A stretch of DNA of 58,932 nucleotides from Phyllobacteriaceae bacterium UBA1940 (GCA_002336975.1 DDFA01000066.1:40556-99487), one strand, 5' to 3'. Shown: positions 1-9,314, numbered from the stretch's first letter. Notes: generated by a model not told the origin, from the letters alone. Made by a program: numbers and translations.

Positions 1-504
1 GCGGTCGGCCTCGTCGAGCACCAGCCAGGTGGTTTCCGACAGGTTGAGGTCGCGCTCGCGCACCAGGTCGGTCAGCCGGCCGGGCGTGGCGACGAGGATG
101 TCGACGCCAAGCGACAGTTTCTTGACCTGCGTGCCGCGCGACACGCCGCCCAGCACCAGTGCTGTGGCGACATGCGTGCCCTTGGACAGCGCCTTGAACG
201 TGTCCTCGATCTGCACCGCGAGCTCACGCGTCGGGGCCAGCACCAGCGCCCGCGCGGTGCGCGGCTTGCGCTTGTCATGCAGCGCCAGGATGCGCTTGAG
301 GATCGGCAGCGCGAAAGCCGCCGTCTTGCCAGATCCGGTCTGGGCGATGCCGAGGATGTCACGGCCCGCCAATTGCGCCGGGATGGCTTTCTCCTGGATC
401 GGCTTCGGCTCGACGAAGCCCGCCGCATTGGCGGCGCGCAACAGCTGGCCGGTGATGCCGAGGACTTCGAAGCCCGAGCGGCTGGTGTTGTTTTCAGCAG
501 TCAA
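1..504 (-). CDS. DEAD-box RNA helicase, N-terminal part (cut by window edge)
   Basis: ATP-dependent RNA helicase of the DEAD-box family, which unwinds RNA duplexes in cold adaptation, ribosome assembly or RNA decay. Only the first 168 residues lie in the window. Seen: a Q motif around residues 30-41 (FVEPKPIQ), Walker A AQTGSGKT at 54-61, PTREL near 90, TPGR near 138, and DEAD at 164-167 right at the edge. No ATG fits; I chose TTG at 504 because a purine-rich site (AAGAAGAG) sits just upstream and the protein starts a normal distance before the Q motif. RhlE-like proteins are the best match by layout, but the diagnostic C-terminus is missing. The family is certain, the subtype is not. Confidence 0.93.
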   Translation of the reverse strand, partial: MTAENNTSRSGFEVLGITGQLLRAANAAGFVEPKPIQEKAIPAQLAGRDILGIAQTGSGKTAAFALPILKRILALHDKRKPRTARALVLAPTRELAVQIEDTFKALSKGTHVATALVLGGVSRGTQVKKLSLGVDILVATPGRLTDLVRERDLNLSETTWLVLDEADR

Positions 505-809
505 AATTCTCTTCTTTCGGCGGCGTCTTCGCCGCGCGTCAAACGCCGGGCGCGCTTGCCCGCCGCACAATCTTCAATGGAAACGACAAGGCGACTGATC
601 CTCAGGCGGATCCGCCGGCTGCGCTGTCGTGCCCGGACATCTTTTTGTTCCGGGACTTCTCATCTTGTCGCGCAAGCGCGGCGGAGGATGAGGCGACGCA
701 ACCAGTCCAACATCATGGAAAGCCGGATCACCGGCCCATGCGCCTGAGCTGCATATGACGCTTTTCCGGCCGGAATGCAAGATAGTTTGTGCGGCGCACA
801 AAATCCGGC
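505..809. other. Intergenic region upstream of the helicase
   Basis: These 305 bases separate the helicase start from the DUF1697 stop, both on the minus strand. I see no convincing gene. It holds two hairpins close to the DUF1697 end: TTTGTGC-GGC-GCACAAA at 786-802 and the 12-base palindrome TTCCGGCCGGAA at 764-775. Neither is followed by a clear T-run, so they are at best weak terminators. The rest is probably the promoter and 5' leader of the helicase gene. Confidence 0.5.
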
Positions 810-1352
810 CTAGGCCGAAGCCTTCTCCGCCAGCTCGCGCAACTTGAGGATGGTGTTCCAGTTGCGCGCAGAATTGGGCGTCCCGATCCATTTGTCGAAC
901 CGCTCGGCCAGCCTCGATCTGGAGAAGCCGTTCGGCGTCGACAGATAGGCCGCATTGCCGGCAACTTCAAAACCGTCGCCGCCGACCGCCAGTTCTTTCA
1001 GCCGCGCGATGTTCGCGGCTGTCGGCGTCTCGTCGAACCAGGCGGCGTGGAGAAGATTGCCGGCCCCCTCGCCGACCGCAAACAGGTTGGCGCCGACCAG
1101 CCGCCGCCATTCGTCCAGCGTCGGGATGAAGATCGGCTTGCGGAAGTCGAATCGTTCGGCGCACATCTTGGCCAGCACCTGGCGGGTGCGGGCCGCGTCC
1201 CAGCGGCTGACGAGCACCGCATTGCCGCTGTTGATATAGGTGGCGACCCGATCGAACCCGGCTTCGGCGAGCGCCGCGCGCAGCGGCGCGGTCGGCAGTT
1301 GCGTCGCCCCGCCGACGCCGCGAAACAGCACAATGTGAACCGTGCCGCTCAA
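810..1352 (-). CDS. DUF1697 domain protein
   Basis: 180-residue protein of the DUF1697 family, recognised from the N-terminal block (LFRGVGG, then AALAEAGFDRVATYINSGN) and the C-terminal SARNWNTILKL motif typical of the family. No biochemical role is established. It starts with TTG, and this codon overlaps the TGA stop of ilvA (TTGA), so the two genes are very probably translationally coupled. An operon with threonine ammonia-lyase is inferred from this overlap. A hairpin lies just after the stop. Confidence 0.88.
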   Translation of the reverse strand: MSGTVHIVLFRGVGGATQLPTAPLRAALAEAGFDRVATYINSGNAVLVSRWDAARTRQVLAKMCAERFDFRKPIFIPTLDEWRRLVGANLFAVGEGAGNLLHAAWFDETPTAANIARLKELAVGGDGFEVAGNAAYLSTPNGFSRSRLAERFDKWIGTPNSARNWNTILKLRELAEKASA

Positions 1353-2608
1353 ATCAGCAGGCCCGCCAGCGTGTCGTTTTCGGTGATGTCCTCATAGGCC
1401 CAGCCCGCCTCCTGGAAGCGCTTTTCCAGCAGCGGGAAATTCCTGCGGTCCCTGGTTTCGATGCCGATCAGCACCGAGCCGAAGTTGCGCGCCGACTTCT
1501 TCAGATATTCGAACCGCGCAATGTCGTCCTCGGGACCCATCAGGTCGAGGAACGCGCGCAGCGCGCCGGGGCGCTGTGGAAAGCGGAAGACGAAATACTT
1601 CTTCAGCCCCTCGAAGCGCAGCGACCGCTCCTTGACGTCGGGCAACCGTTCGAAGTCGAAATTGCCGCCGGAGACGACGCAGACAATTGTCTTGCCGCGC
1701 AACTCCTTCTTCGAAGAATCCTTCAGCGCATCGATCGACAGCGCGCCCGCCGGCTCCAGCACCACGCCTTCGATGTTGAGCATTTCCAGCATCGTCGAGC
1801 ACAGCCGGTTTTCCGGGATCAGCCGCACCGCATCCGCCGGATAGGCCGACAGATGGCGCAGCGGCTCCTTGCCGATTTCCGCGACCGCGGCCCCGTCGAC
1901 AAAATTGTCGACCCTGGCGAGCTTCAGCCGCCGGCCCGCCGCCAGCGACGATCCTAGGCTCGGCGCGCCGGCCGGTTCGGCAAACACCATCTGCGCGCCC
2001 GAGCCCTGGCCGGAAAAATATTGCGTCATGCCCGCCGCAAGTCCGCCGCCGCCGACCGGCATGATCACCATGTCGGCGGACCGGCCCTTCGGCAGTTGCG
2101 CCTCGATCTCCAGCGCCACCGTCGCCTGGCCCTCGATGATGTCGCGATGATCGAAGGGAGGCACCATCATGCCGCCCGACGCTGCGGCGAAATCGAGCGC
2201 GGCGCGGTAGCAGTCGTCGAAGAAGTCGCCGATCAGCCTGATCTCGATGAACTCGCCGCCAAAGATCCGGGTCTTGTCGATCTTCTGCTGCGGCGTCGTC
2301 ACCGGCATGAACACCACGCCCTTGCGGCCGAAATGGCGGCACACGAATGCAAAGCCCTGCGCATGATTGCCGGCGGAGGCGCAGACGAAAACCTCGGGGA
2401 CATGCCTGCCCGCCAAAACCTTGCGGAAGAAGTTGAAGGCGCCGCGCAGCTTGTAGGAGCGAACCGGCGTCAGGTCCTCGCGCTTGAGACAGACATGCGC
2501 GCCATAACGGCGCGACAGATGCGCGTTTTCCTGCAGCGGCGTCGGCGCAAACAGCGGTCGCAGCGCTTCGGCCGCCTGCCGCACTCCGCGCACAAAGTCA
2601 TCGGCCAT
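1349..2608 (-). CDS. ilvA: Threonine ammonia-lyase (threonine deaminase)
   Basis: PLP enzyme converting L-threonine to 2-oxobutanoate and ammonia, the first committed step of isoleucine synthesis. The 419 residues match the short IlvA form: a fold type II PLP domain with the Schiff-base lysine in SYKLRGA (Lys53), the SAGNHAQG block, a glycine-rich phosphate loop (VGGGGL), and one C-terminal ACT-like regulatory segment (from about residue 325, FVFRFPQRPGALRAFL). ATG at 2608 has GGAGAG upstream. First gene of a two-gene operon with the DUF1697 gene; divergent from trkH. Homoserine dehydrogenase, which feeds the same pathway, is 30 kb away. Confidence 0.96.
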   Translation of the reverse strand: MADDFVRGVRQAAEALRPLFAPTPLQENAHLSRRYGAHVCLKREDLTPVRSYKLRGAFNFFRKVLAGRHVPEVFVCASAGNHAQGFAFVCRHFGRKGVVFMPVTTPQQKIDKTRIFGGEFIEIRLIGDFFDDCYRAALDFAAASGGMMVPPFDHRDIIEGQATVALEIEAQLPKGRSADMVIMPVGGGGLAAGMTQYFSGQGSGAQMVFAEPAGAPSLGSSLAAGRRLKLARVDNFVDGAAVAEIGKEPLRHLSAYPADAVRLIPENRLCSTMLEMLNIEGVVLEPAGALSIDALKDSSKKELRGKTIVCVVSGGNFDFERLPDVKERSLRFEGLKKYFVFRFPQRPGALRAFLDLMGPEDDIARFEYLKKSARNFGSVLIGIETRDRRNFPLLEKRFQEAGWAYEDITENDTLAGLLI

Positions 2609-2733
2609 GGCAGGCTCTCCCCGATCCGGGCGCGCGACACGCGTCGACCGAAAACTGTTGGCTCATCGGGCGCGCTATTGCATATTCCGCCCCGCGAAGC
2701 CACACCGTCGCGCCGCGCCATCGAGGTTCCCGA

Positions 2734-4194
2734 GTGCATAGCCTGACAATACGCGCCGCGGTCCACGTCGCCTCGGTCTTCGGCATCTACCTGTCGGCGG
2801 CGATGCTGATCCCCGCGGCCGTCGATCTCTATTACGCCAATGACGACTGGCGCGCGTTCGCCTTCTCGGGCTTCTTCACCGGCGGCCTGATGATGGCGAT
2901 CGCCATCGCCACGCGCGGCCGGCCGCCGCCGGCGACCGCACGCTTCGGCTTCCTGCTGATCAATCTCCTCTGGTTCACCATGGCGCTGGTCGGGGCAATC
3001 CCGCTGCTGGCCTCGTCGTCGATCGAACTGGATCTGGCCGACGCGTTTTTCGAATCTGTCTCCGGCATCACCACCACTGGCTCCACCGTCATCAACGGGC
3101 TGAACAACGCAGCGCCCGGCATCCTGCTGTGGCGGTCGCTGCTGCACTTCATGGGCGGCCTCGGCGTCATCGCGCTCGGCCTGTTCCTTCTGCCGTTCCT
3201 GAACATCGGCGGCATCACCTATTTCCGCCTCGAATCCTCCGACATCCAGGAGCGTCCCTTCGAGCGGCTGGCGACCTTCACCACGACGCTGATCGCCATC
3301 TACACCGCGCTGGTTGCGCTGTGCGCCTTCAGCTACGCGGCCAACGGCATGGCGACCTTCGACGCGATCAACCACGCCATGTCGACGGTGGCGACGGGCG
3401 GCCTGTCGACCCACGACGATTCGTTCGTCCGCTATTCATCCAATCCCGGCATCTTGTGGACCGGCACCGTTTTCATGTTCATCGGCGGCCTGCCGTTCTC
3501 GATCATGATCCTGTTCATCGTCCGCGGCCGCTTCGAATCGTTCGGTGATCCGCAGATCAGGGTCTACGCCAGCTATGTCGTGCTGCTGGTGGCAGCGGTC
3601 GCGATCTATATCCGGGTGGTCGACGATCTGCCGTTTTCGTTCGCGCTGACCCATGCGGCATTCAACGTCGTCTCGATCATCACCACGACGGGGCTGGCGA
3701 GCGACAATTTCGCCGCCTGGGGACCGTTTGCGATCGCCTGCATCTTCGTGTCGACCTTTCTCGGCGGCTGCTCCGGCTCGACGTCGGGCGGCATCAAGGC
3801 ATATCGCTTCCTGATCCTGTTCGAACTGATGGCCAATGGCGTGCGCCGCCTGATCTATCCGAACACCATCTATCCGGTGCGCTATGGCGACCGCAGCGTC
3901 TCCGACGACATGCAGCGCGCAGTCGTGCTGTTCATCGCCTCGTTCTTCGTCATCTGGGCGATCGGCACGCTGCTATTGGCGGCGACCGGCGCCGACTTCC
4001 TGACATCGCTGTCGAGTTCGCTGTCGCACATCACCAATGTCGGCCCCGGCATCAGCCCCGGCATCGGCCCGGTCGAAAACTATTCCAACCTGCCCGACGC
4101 CGGAAAATGGATCCTGTCCGGCCTGATGCTGCTCGGCCGGCTCGAAATCCTCGCTGTGCTGGTGATCTTCTCGCCGGCTTTCTGGGGGCGGTAG
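2734..4194 (+). CDS. trkH: TrkH family potassium uptake protein, copy 1
   Basis: Membrane pore subunit of a Trk/Ktr-type K+ uptake system, 486 residues, built of hydrophobic segments with four pore loops. The loop glycine motifs are visible: SGITTTGST, STVATGGLST, IITTTGLAS and HITNVGPG. GTG at 2734 has GAGG upstream. The cytoplasmic NAD/ATP-binding gating subunit TrkA is not encoded nearby, so it must be supplied elsewhere. A closely related second copy follows 64 bases downstream, evidence of tandem duplication. Confidence 0.95.
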   Translation: MHSLTIRAAVHVASVFGIYLSAAMLIPAAVDLYYANDDWRAFAFSGFFTGGLMMAIAIATRGRPPPATARFGFLLINLLWFTMALVGAIPLLASSSIELDLADAFFESVSGITTTGSTVINGLNNAAPGILLWRSLLHFMGGLGVIALGLFLLPFLNIGGITYFRLESSDIQERPFERLATFTTTLIAIYTALVALCAFSYAANGMATFDAINHAMSTVATGGLSTHDDSFVRYSSNPGILWTGTVFMFIGGLPFSIMILFIVRGRFESFGDPQIRVYASYVVLLVAAVAIYIRVVDDLPFSFALTHAAFNVVSIITTTGLASDNFAAWGPFAIACIFVSTFLGGCSGSTSGGIKAYRFLILFELMANGVRRLIYPNTIYPVRYGDRSVSDDMQRAVVLFIASFFVIWAIGTLLLAATGADFLTSLSSSLSHITNVGPGISPGIGPVENYSNLPDAGKWILSGLMLLGRLEILAVLVIFSPAFWGR

Positions 4195-4196
4195 AG

Positions 4197-4262
4197 ATGA
4201 GCGGACTGTCGTTATTCACCCGGGCCGCGCCGGACTGCCGGGACGCGAGGGCCGTCCGATGA
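4197..4262 (+). CDS. Possible 21-residue ORF coupling the two trkH genes
   Basis: Starts with ATG three bases after the copy 1 stop and ends in TGA overlapping the copy 2 ATG (ATGA). It begins MSGLSLFTRAAP and ends DARAVR, with no membrane segment or known motif. Its frame exactly bridges the gap, so ribosomes leaving copy 1 could reinitiate here and be delivered to copy 2. It may be a coupling device rather than a functional peptide, or chance in GC-rich DNA. Confidence 0.35.
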   Translation: MSGLSLFTRAAPDCRDARAVR

Positions 4263-5716
4263 ACGGCCACGTCATTCGCGCCGCCATCCATATCTCGGCG
4301 ATCTTTGCGCTCTATCTGTCGATCGCGATGCTGGTCCCGGCCGGCATCGACCTCTACTATGGCCATGAAGACTGGAAGGTGTTTGCGCTGTCGGCCTTCT
4401 TCCAGGGCGGACTGGCGATGGCGGTGGCGATGGCGACGCAGGGCCGGCCGCCGCCGGCGACGCCGCGCTTCGGCTTTCTAGTGCTTAACCTGCTGTGGCT
4501 GACGCTGGCCGTCGGCGGCGCGCTGCCGCTGGCGGCGTCGTCGATCAACATGACCCTCGCCGGGGCCCTGTTCGAATCGGTCTCCGGCATCACCACCACA
4601 GGAGGCACCGTCATCAGCGGCCTTGATGTCGCGCCGCCCGGCATCCTCCTGTGGCGGTCGATCCTCAATTTCATCGGCGGGCTCGGTGTTATCGCCATCG
4701 GCCTGTTCCTGCTGCCCTTCCTCAACATCGGCGGCATCACCTATTTCCGGCTCGAATCCTCCGACATCAACGCAAGGCCGTTCGAGCGGCTGGCGACGTT
4801 CACCGTCAGCCTGATCGCCATCTACACCATGCTGGTCGCGGCCTGTACCCTGCTCTACGCCGCCGGCGGCATGACCGGCTTCGACGCGATCAACCACGCG
4901 ATGGCGACGCTGGCGACCGGTGGTTTTTCGACCCACGACAGCTCGTTTGCCCGATACGCCAACAGCCCGATGATCTTGTGGACCGGATCGTTCTTCATGT
5001 TCCTGGGCGGATTGCCGTTTTCGATCATGATCCTGATCGCGCTGCGCGGCCGGTTCGAGGCGCTGGCCGATCCGCAGATCAAGGTCTACGCCGCCTACTG
5101 CGCCGCCTTTTCGTTCGCCGCGACCGTCTATATCATCGTCGCCAACCACGCGCCGTCGGGCTATGCGTTATCCAACGCCACGTTCAACTTCGTCTCGATC
5201 ATCACCACCACCGGCTTTGCCAGCGAGGACTACACCAAGTGGGGACCGTTCATCGTCTCCACCATCTTCGTCGCCACCTTCCTGGGCGGCTGCTCCGGTT
5301 CGACGTCGGGCGGCATCAAGGCCTACCGTTTCCTCGTCCTGTTCGAACTGCTGGCCAACGGCGTCAGGCGACTGGTCTATCCCAACACCATCTATCCGGT
5401 GCGCTATGGCGACCGCAGCGTCAGCGAAGACATGCAGCGAGCGGTGGTTCTATTCGTCGCGTCCTTTTTTGTCATCTGGGCCTGCGGCACGGTGCTGATG
5501 GCGGCGACCGGGCTCGATTTCCTCACATCGTTGTCGGGATCGCTGGCCTGCCTGACCAATGTCGGTCCGGGCCTTGGCGACGTCATCGGTCCGGCCGGCA
5601 ATTATTCGAAACTGTCCGACCCGGCGCTGCTGATCCTCACCTTGCTGATGCTGATGGGGCGACTGGAGCTTCTCGCCGTGCTGGTGGTGTTCTCGCCGAC
5701 TTTCTGGCGGCGCTGA
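4259..5716 (+). CDS. trkH: TrkH family potassium uptake protein, copy 2
   Basis: 485-residue paralogue of the preceding gene with the same membrane topology and pore-loop motifs (SGITTTGGT, ATLATGGFST, IITTTGFAS, LTNVGPGLG). The regions around the third pore loop (CSGSTSGGIKAYRFL) and the following NGVRR...YPNTIYPVRYGDRSV segment are almost identical between copies. The N-terminus and last pore loop differ more. ATG at 4259 has GCGAGG upstream. Converges closely on adenine deaminase, with only 9 bases between the stops. Two copies may give channels differing in affinity or ion preference; this is inference. Confidence 0.95.
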   Translation: MNGHVIRAAIHISAIFALYLSIAMLVPAGIDLYYGHEDWKVFALSAFFQGGLAMAVAMATQGRPPPATPRFGFLVLNLLWLTLAVGGALPLAASSINMTLAGALFESVSGITTTGGTVISGLDVAPPGILLWRSILNFIGGLGVIAIGLFLLPFLNIGGITYFRLESSDINARPFERLATFTVSLIAIYTMLVAACTLLYAAGGMTGFDAINHAMATLATGGFSTHDSSFARYANSPMILWTGSFFMFLGGLPFSIMILIALRGRFEALADPQIKVYAAYCAAFSFAATVYIIVANHAPSGYALSNATFNFVSIITTTGFASEDYTKWGPFIVSTIFVATFLGGCSGSTSGGIKAYRFLVLFELLANGVRRLVYPNTIYPVRYGDRSVSEDMQRAVVLFVASFFVIWACGTVLMAATGLDFLTSLSGSLACLTNVGPGLGDVIGPAGNYSKLSDPALLILTLLMLMGRLELLAVLVVFSPTFWRR

Positions 5717-5725
5717 GGCGATCCC

Positions 5726-7534
5726 TTAGATGAACAAGTCGACCTTCTCGAAGGTGCGCACGTCGACCAGGCCGATGTCGGAAATGCGCAGTTCGGGAAT
5801 GACGACCAGCGCCAGCAGCGAATGCTGCATGAAGGCGTTGTTGAGCGTACAGCCGCACGCGATCATCGCCTGCTTCAGTCTCTCGGCCTTGTCGGCGACG
5901 ATCTCGGCGCGCTCGTCCGACATCAGGCCGGCGATCGGCAGTTCGATCATCGCGATCTCCTTGCCCTGGGAGAACATCACGACGCCGCCATTGACCTTGG
6001 CCAGCCGGTTGGCGGCCAGCGCCATGTCGAGCTTGTTGGTGCCCACGACCACCATCTGGTGACTGTCATGGGCGACGGTCGAGGCGATGGCGCAATCCTT
6101 GTTGTAGCGGAATCCGGAGACGAAGGCGTTGACGACCTTGCCGGAACCCTTGTGGCGCTCGACGATGGCGATCTGGGCGACGTCGGCCTTGCGGTCCATT
6201 TCCACCAGCCCGTCCTTGACGGAAAGATCGTGTTCCAGCGCCCGCGTCGGCGCCTGGTTCTCGACCACGCCGATCACCCGCACCCGCGCCGAATTGGCGC
6301 CGGCCCTGGCCTTGACGTCGAAATCCGTGGCGACGACCTCGCGTCCGATATTGACCGTCCTCTTGGCCTTGGACGGATAGTCGTAGGGCGGGATGTCGGC
6401 GACCAGCCTGCCGTCGGCGGCGAGCAGCACGCCGCGCCCGTACACCTCGTCGATGACCAGCGCCGGCAGGTCGGACACGATCAGGAAATCCGCCAGCCGG
6501 CCGGGCGCGATCGAACCGAGTTCGCGCTCGACCTTGAAATGCTGGGCGGTGTTGATCGTCGCCATCTGGATCGCGGTCATCGGCTTCAGGCCCTGGGCGA
6601 TGGCGTGGCGCACGACCCGGTTCATATGGCCGTCATTGACCAGCGTGCCGGCGTTGCAGTCGTCGGTGCACAGGATGAAGTTGCGCGGGTCGATGCCCTG
6701 TTCCGTCACCGCCTTGATCTGTTCGGCGACATCGTACCAGGCCGACCCCAGCCGCAGCATCGCCTTCATGCCCTGCCGGACCCGCGCGATCGCGTCGGCG
6801 GCGCGGGTGCCCTCATGGTCGTCTTCGGGTCCGCCGGCGGCGTAGCCGTGGAACGGCAGGCCAAGATCAGGCGAGGCATAGTGGCCGCCGACCGTCTTGC
6901 CGGCCCGCACGGTGGCGGCGATCTCTGCCACCATCAGCGCGTCGTTGGCCGCAACGCCGGGAAAATTCATCACCTCGCCAAGGCCGATGATATTGGGCCA
7001 CTTCATCGCTTCGGCGACGTCCTGCTCGGTGATCACCGCGCCATTGTTCTCCAGCCCCGGCGCCGACGGTACGCAGGACGGCATCTGCACATGCACGTTG
7101 ACCGGCGCGGCGACCGCCTCGTCATGCATCAGCCGCACCCCTTCGAGACCAAGCACATTGGCGATCTCGTGCGGATCGATGAACATCGACGTGGTGCCGT
7201 GCGGGATCACCGCGCGGCAGAACTCGGTCACCGTCACCATGCCGCTCTCGACATGCATGTGCGCGTCGCACAGGCCGGGAACCAGGTAGCGCCCCGCCGC
7301 GTCGACGATCTTTGTGTTGGGGCCGATCGTGTGGCTGGCGTCGGGGCCGCAATAGGCGAACCTGCCCGACTGGATGGCCAGATCGATGCCAGGAATGATC
7401 TCGCCGGAGTGAACGTTCACCCACTGCCCGTTCCTGACTATCAGGTCGGCCGGACGGCGGCCCATGGCGACGTCGACAAGGGTTGGCGCCACGGCCTCGC
7501 GCGGCGCGGGGTGCGGAAAGGCGGCGTCGTTCAT
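5726..7534 (-). CDS. ade: Adenine deaminase
   Basis: Metal-dependent amidohydrolase that deaminates adenine to hypoxanthine in purine salvage. 602 residues from ATG at 7534, which has GGGAGA upstream; longer in-frame extensions run into promoter sequence. Seen: an N-terminal composite domain, the metal-binding H-x-H in DAHMHVESGM (His92 and His94), FIDPHEIANVLG, the GLGEVMNFPG block, CTDDC, and the C-terminal domain with AIASTVAHDSHQ. This order matches bacterial Ade and not cytosine or guanine deaminase. Divergent from a solute transporter operon that shares its 260-base upstream region. Confidence 0.93.
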   Translation of the reverse strand: MNDAAFPHPAPREAVAPTLVDVAMGRRPADLIVRNGQWVNVHSGEIIPGIDLAIQSGRFAYCGPDASHTIGPNTKIVDAAGRYLVPGLCDAHMHVESGMVTVTEFCRAVIPHGTTSMFIDPHEIANVLGLEGVRLMHDEAVAAPVNVHVQMPSCVPSAPGLENNGAVITEQDVAEAMKWPNIIGLGEVMNFPGVAANDALMVAEIAATVRAGKTVGGHYASPDLGLPFHGYAAGGPEDDHEGTRAADAIARVRQGMKAMLRLGSAWYDVAEQIKAVTEQGIDPRNFILCTDDCNAGTLVNDGHMNRVVRHAIAQGLKPMTAIQMATINTAQHFKVERELGSIAPGRLADFLIVSDLPALVIDEVYGRGVLLAADGRLVADIPPYDYPSKAKRTVNIGREVVATDFDVKARAGANSARVRVIGVVENQAPTRALEHDLSVKDGLVEMDRKADVAQIAIVERHKGSGKVVNAFVSGFRYNKDCAIASTVAHDSHQMVVVGTNKLDMALAANRLAKVNGGVVMFSQGKEIAMIELPIAGLMSDERAEIVADKAERLKQAMIACGCTLNNAFMQHSLLALVVIPELRISDIGLVDVRTFEKVDLFI

Positions 7535-7669
7535 GCTGGAATCTCCCTTTCGCACACATTGCCGCGTCCCGCCGCCGTTTGCCAGCCACCGGGATTTTGA
7601 ATGAGTATCGCGGCCTCGCGATGCCCGCGGTTTGCGCACATCTAATACAAACGGTTTAGAACCAAAGTC

Positions 7670-7698
7670 TTGACGCCCCAGCCTGTTAGTACTCTTAT
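7670..7698 (+). promoter_or_regulatory. Predicted sigma-70 promoter for the tripartite transporter operon
   Basis: CTTGACG with -35 TTGACG at 7670-7675, a 17-base spacer and -10 TCTTAT at 7693-7698, about 96 bases before the transporter start. Just upstream, 7641-7660 holds an imperfect inverted repeat (TCTAA ... TTAGA with AAACGGTTT inside) that could be an operator for this promoter or the divergent ade gene. No regulator gene is adjacent. Confidence 0.5.
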
Positions 7699-7794
7699 CG
7701 TCGCCAGCGGCGGCAAAGCGCCGGATCTGGCCTTTTCGGGGCAAGATTGAAAAACACCGTCAAATCACAGTGACGGGCCAATGGGAGGAAATCG

Positions 7795-8769
7795 ATGAAG
7801 AAACTTTTCGCAACCTTTGCGACCGCTGCCGCGCTGGCGATGACGGGAACCGCATTTGCACAGGGTTATCCGGAACGTCCGATCACCGTGGTCGTGCCGT
7901 TCTCGGCCGGCGGCCCGACCGATACCGTCACGCGCCTGGTCGCCGAAGCCATGTCCAAGGACCTTGGCCAGCAGATCGTGGTCGAGAACGTCGGCGGCGC
8001 CGGCGGCACGCTCGGCGCGGCCCGCGTCGCCCAGGCCGATCCGGACGGCTACACCCTGCTGCTGCACCATATCGGCATGGCGACCAGCGCCACGCTCTAC
8101 CGCAAGCTGCCCTACAAACCCGCCGAATCGTTCGAATATGTCGGCCTCGTCACCGAAGTTCCGATGACCATCGTCGGCAAGAAGGATCTCGAGCCGACCG
8201 ATATCAAGGCGCTGGTCGACTACGCCAAGGCCAACAAGGACACGGTGACGGTTGCGAACGCCGGCATCGGCGCGGCGTCGCATCTGTGCGGCATGCTGTT
8301 CATGACCGCGATCGGCACCCCGCTCGTCACCGTGCCTTACAAGGGAACCGGACCGGCGATGACCGACCTGCTCGGCGGCCAGGTCGACATCATGTGCGAC
8401 CAGACCACCAACACGACCAAGCAGATCCAGGCCGGCACGATCAAGGCCTACGCCGTGACGACGCCAAAACGCCTCGACGTGCTGCCCGACGTGCCGACGA
8501 CCGCCGAAGGCGGCCTGCCGGGCATGGAAGTGGCGATCTGGCACGGCATCTATGCGCCCAAGGGCACGTCGGCCGAGATCACCGACAAACTGTCCAAGGC
8601 GCTGCAGAAGGCGCTGACCGATGACAACGTCAAGGCGCGCTTCGCCGAACTCGGCACCTCGCCCTCGCCTGCCTCCGACGCAACCCCCGCGGCGCTGAAG
8701 GCCAAGCTCGAGAGCGAAATCGCCCGCTGGAAGCCGATCATCGAAGCGGCCGGCCAGTTCGCCGACTGA
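7795..8769 (+). CDS. Tripartite tricarboxylate transporter substrate-binding protein (TctC/Bug family)
   Basis: Periplasmic solute-binding protein of a TTT-type secondary transporter. 324 residues with a signal peptide cleaved after about residue 22 (GTAFA-QGYPERP). The mature start YPERPITVVVPFSAGGPTD is the family hallmark. ATG at 7795 follows a near-perfect GGAGG. The ligand cannot be told from sequence; Bug proteins bind citrate, other carboxylates, amino acids and more. Followed by the small and large membrane subunits in the standard order, with a stem-loop between it and them. Confidence 0.95.
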   Translation: MKKLFATFATAAALAMTGTAFAQGYPERPITVVVPFSAGGPTDTVTRLVAEAMSKDLGQQIVVENVGGAGGTLGAARVAQADPDGYTLLLHHIGMATSATLYRKLPYKPAESFEYVGLVTEVPMTIVGKKDLEPTDIKALVDYAKANKDTVTVANAGIGAASHLCGMLFMTAIGTPLVTVPYKGTGPAMTDLLGGQVDIMCDQTTNTTKQIQAGTIKAYAVTTPKRLDVLPDVPTTAEGGLPGMEVAIWHGIYAPKGTSAEITDKLSKALQKALTDDNVKARFAELGTSPSPASDATPAALKAKLESEIARWKPIIEAAGQFAD

Positions 8770-8779
8770 TCGATATCGA

Positions 8780-8803
8780 CGGGGCGGCCGAAATGTCGCC
8801 CCG
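8780..8803 (+). terminator. Intra-operon stem-loop after the binding-protein gene
   Basis: CGGGGCG at 8780-8786 pairs with CGCCCCG at 8797-8803 around a 10-base loop, 10 bases after the stop. No long T-run follows. In transport operons such hairpins often stabilise or partly terminate the message so that the binding protein is made in excess over the membrane subunits. Confidence 0.5.
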
Positions 8804-8852
8804 CTTCGTTCGGCAGCGTGCCGGAGCTTGACGCCGGACCACGGGGGGCAGG

Positions 8853-9314
8853 ATGAATAGACTGACGTTCGACAAGGAGAACGCCATCTGCGGCGCGTTC
8901 TTTGTGCTGTGCGGCCTGATCTTCGGCTATCAGTCCTTGCAGGTCGACCTTGGTTCGTGGCTGCGGATCGGCCCCGGCGGCATGCCGCTGGTGCTGTCGG
9001 GCCTGCTGATCCTGATGGGCGTCGTCATCTTCGTCGGGGCGATCAATGTCGGGGGCGAGCCGATCGGCAAGATCGCCTGGCGCGGCATGTTCTTCATCCT
9101 GCTGGCGCCAATCATCTTCGGCCTGACGGTGCGCGGGCTGGGTTTCGTCGGCGCTGTCTTCGTCACTTCGCTATTCGCCTCGTTCGCCTCCTACCGGATG
9201 AAATGGTGGGTTGCGCCGATCCTGGCGGCGGCGCTCGCCGTCTTCTCCCTGATCGTCTTCAGCTACGGCCTCGGGCTCCCGTTCGAGCGCGTCGGCCCCT
9301 GGCTCCGCTTCTAG
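8853..9314 (+). CDS. Tripartite tricarboxylate transporter small membrane subunit (TctB family)
   Basis: 153-residue integral membrane protein with four predicted helices, including an N-terminal segment (CGAFFVLCGLIFGYQSLQVDLG) leading to the conserved LRIGPGGMPLVLSGLL block of the TctB/DUF1468 family. It partners TctA in the membrane. ATG at 8853 has a G-rich site (GGGGGGCAGG) directly upstream. Middle gene of the transporter operon; 9 bases separate it from the large subunit. Confidence 0.92.
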   Translation: MNRLTFDKENAICGAFFVLCGLIFGYQSLQVDLGSWLRIGPGGMPLVLSGLLILMGVVIFVGAINVGGEPIGKIAWRGMFFILLAPIIFGLTVRGLGFVGAVFVTSLFASFASYRMKWWVAPILAAALAVFSLIVFSYGLGLPFERVGPWLRF

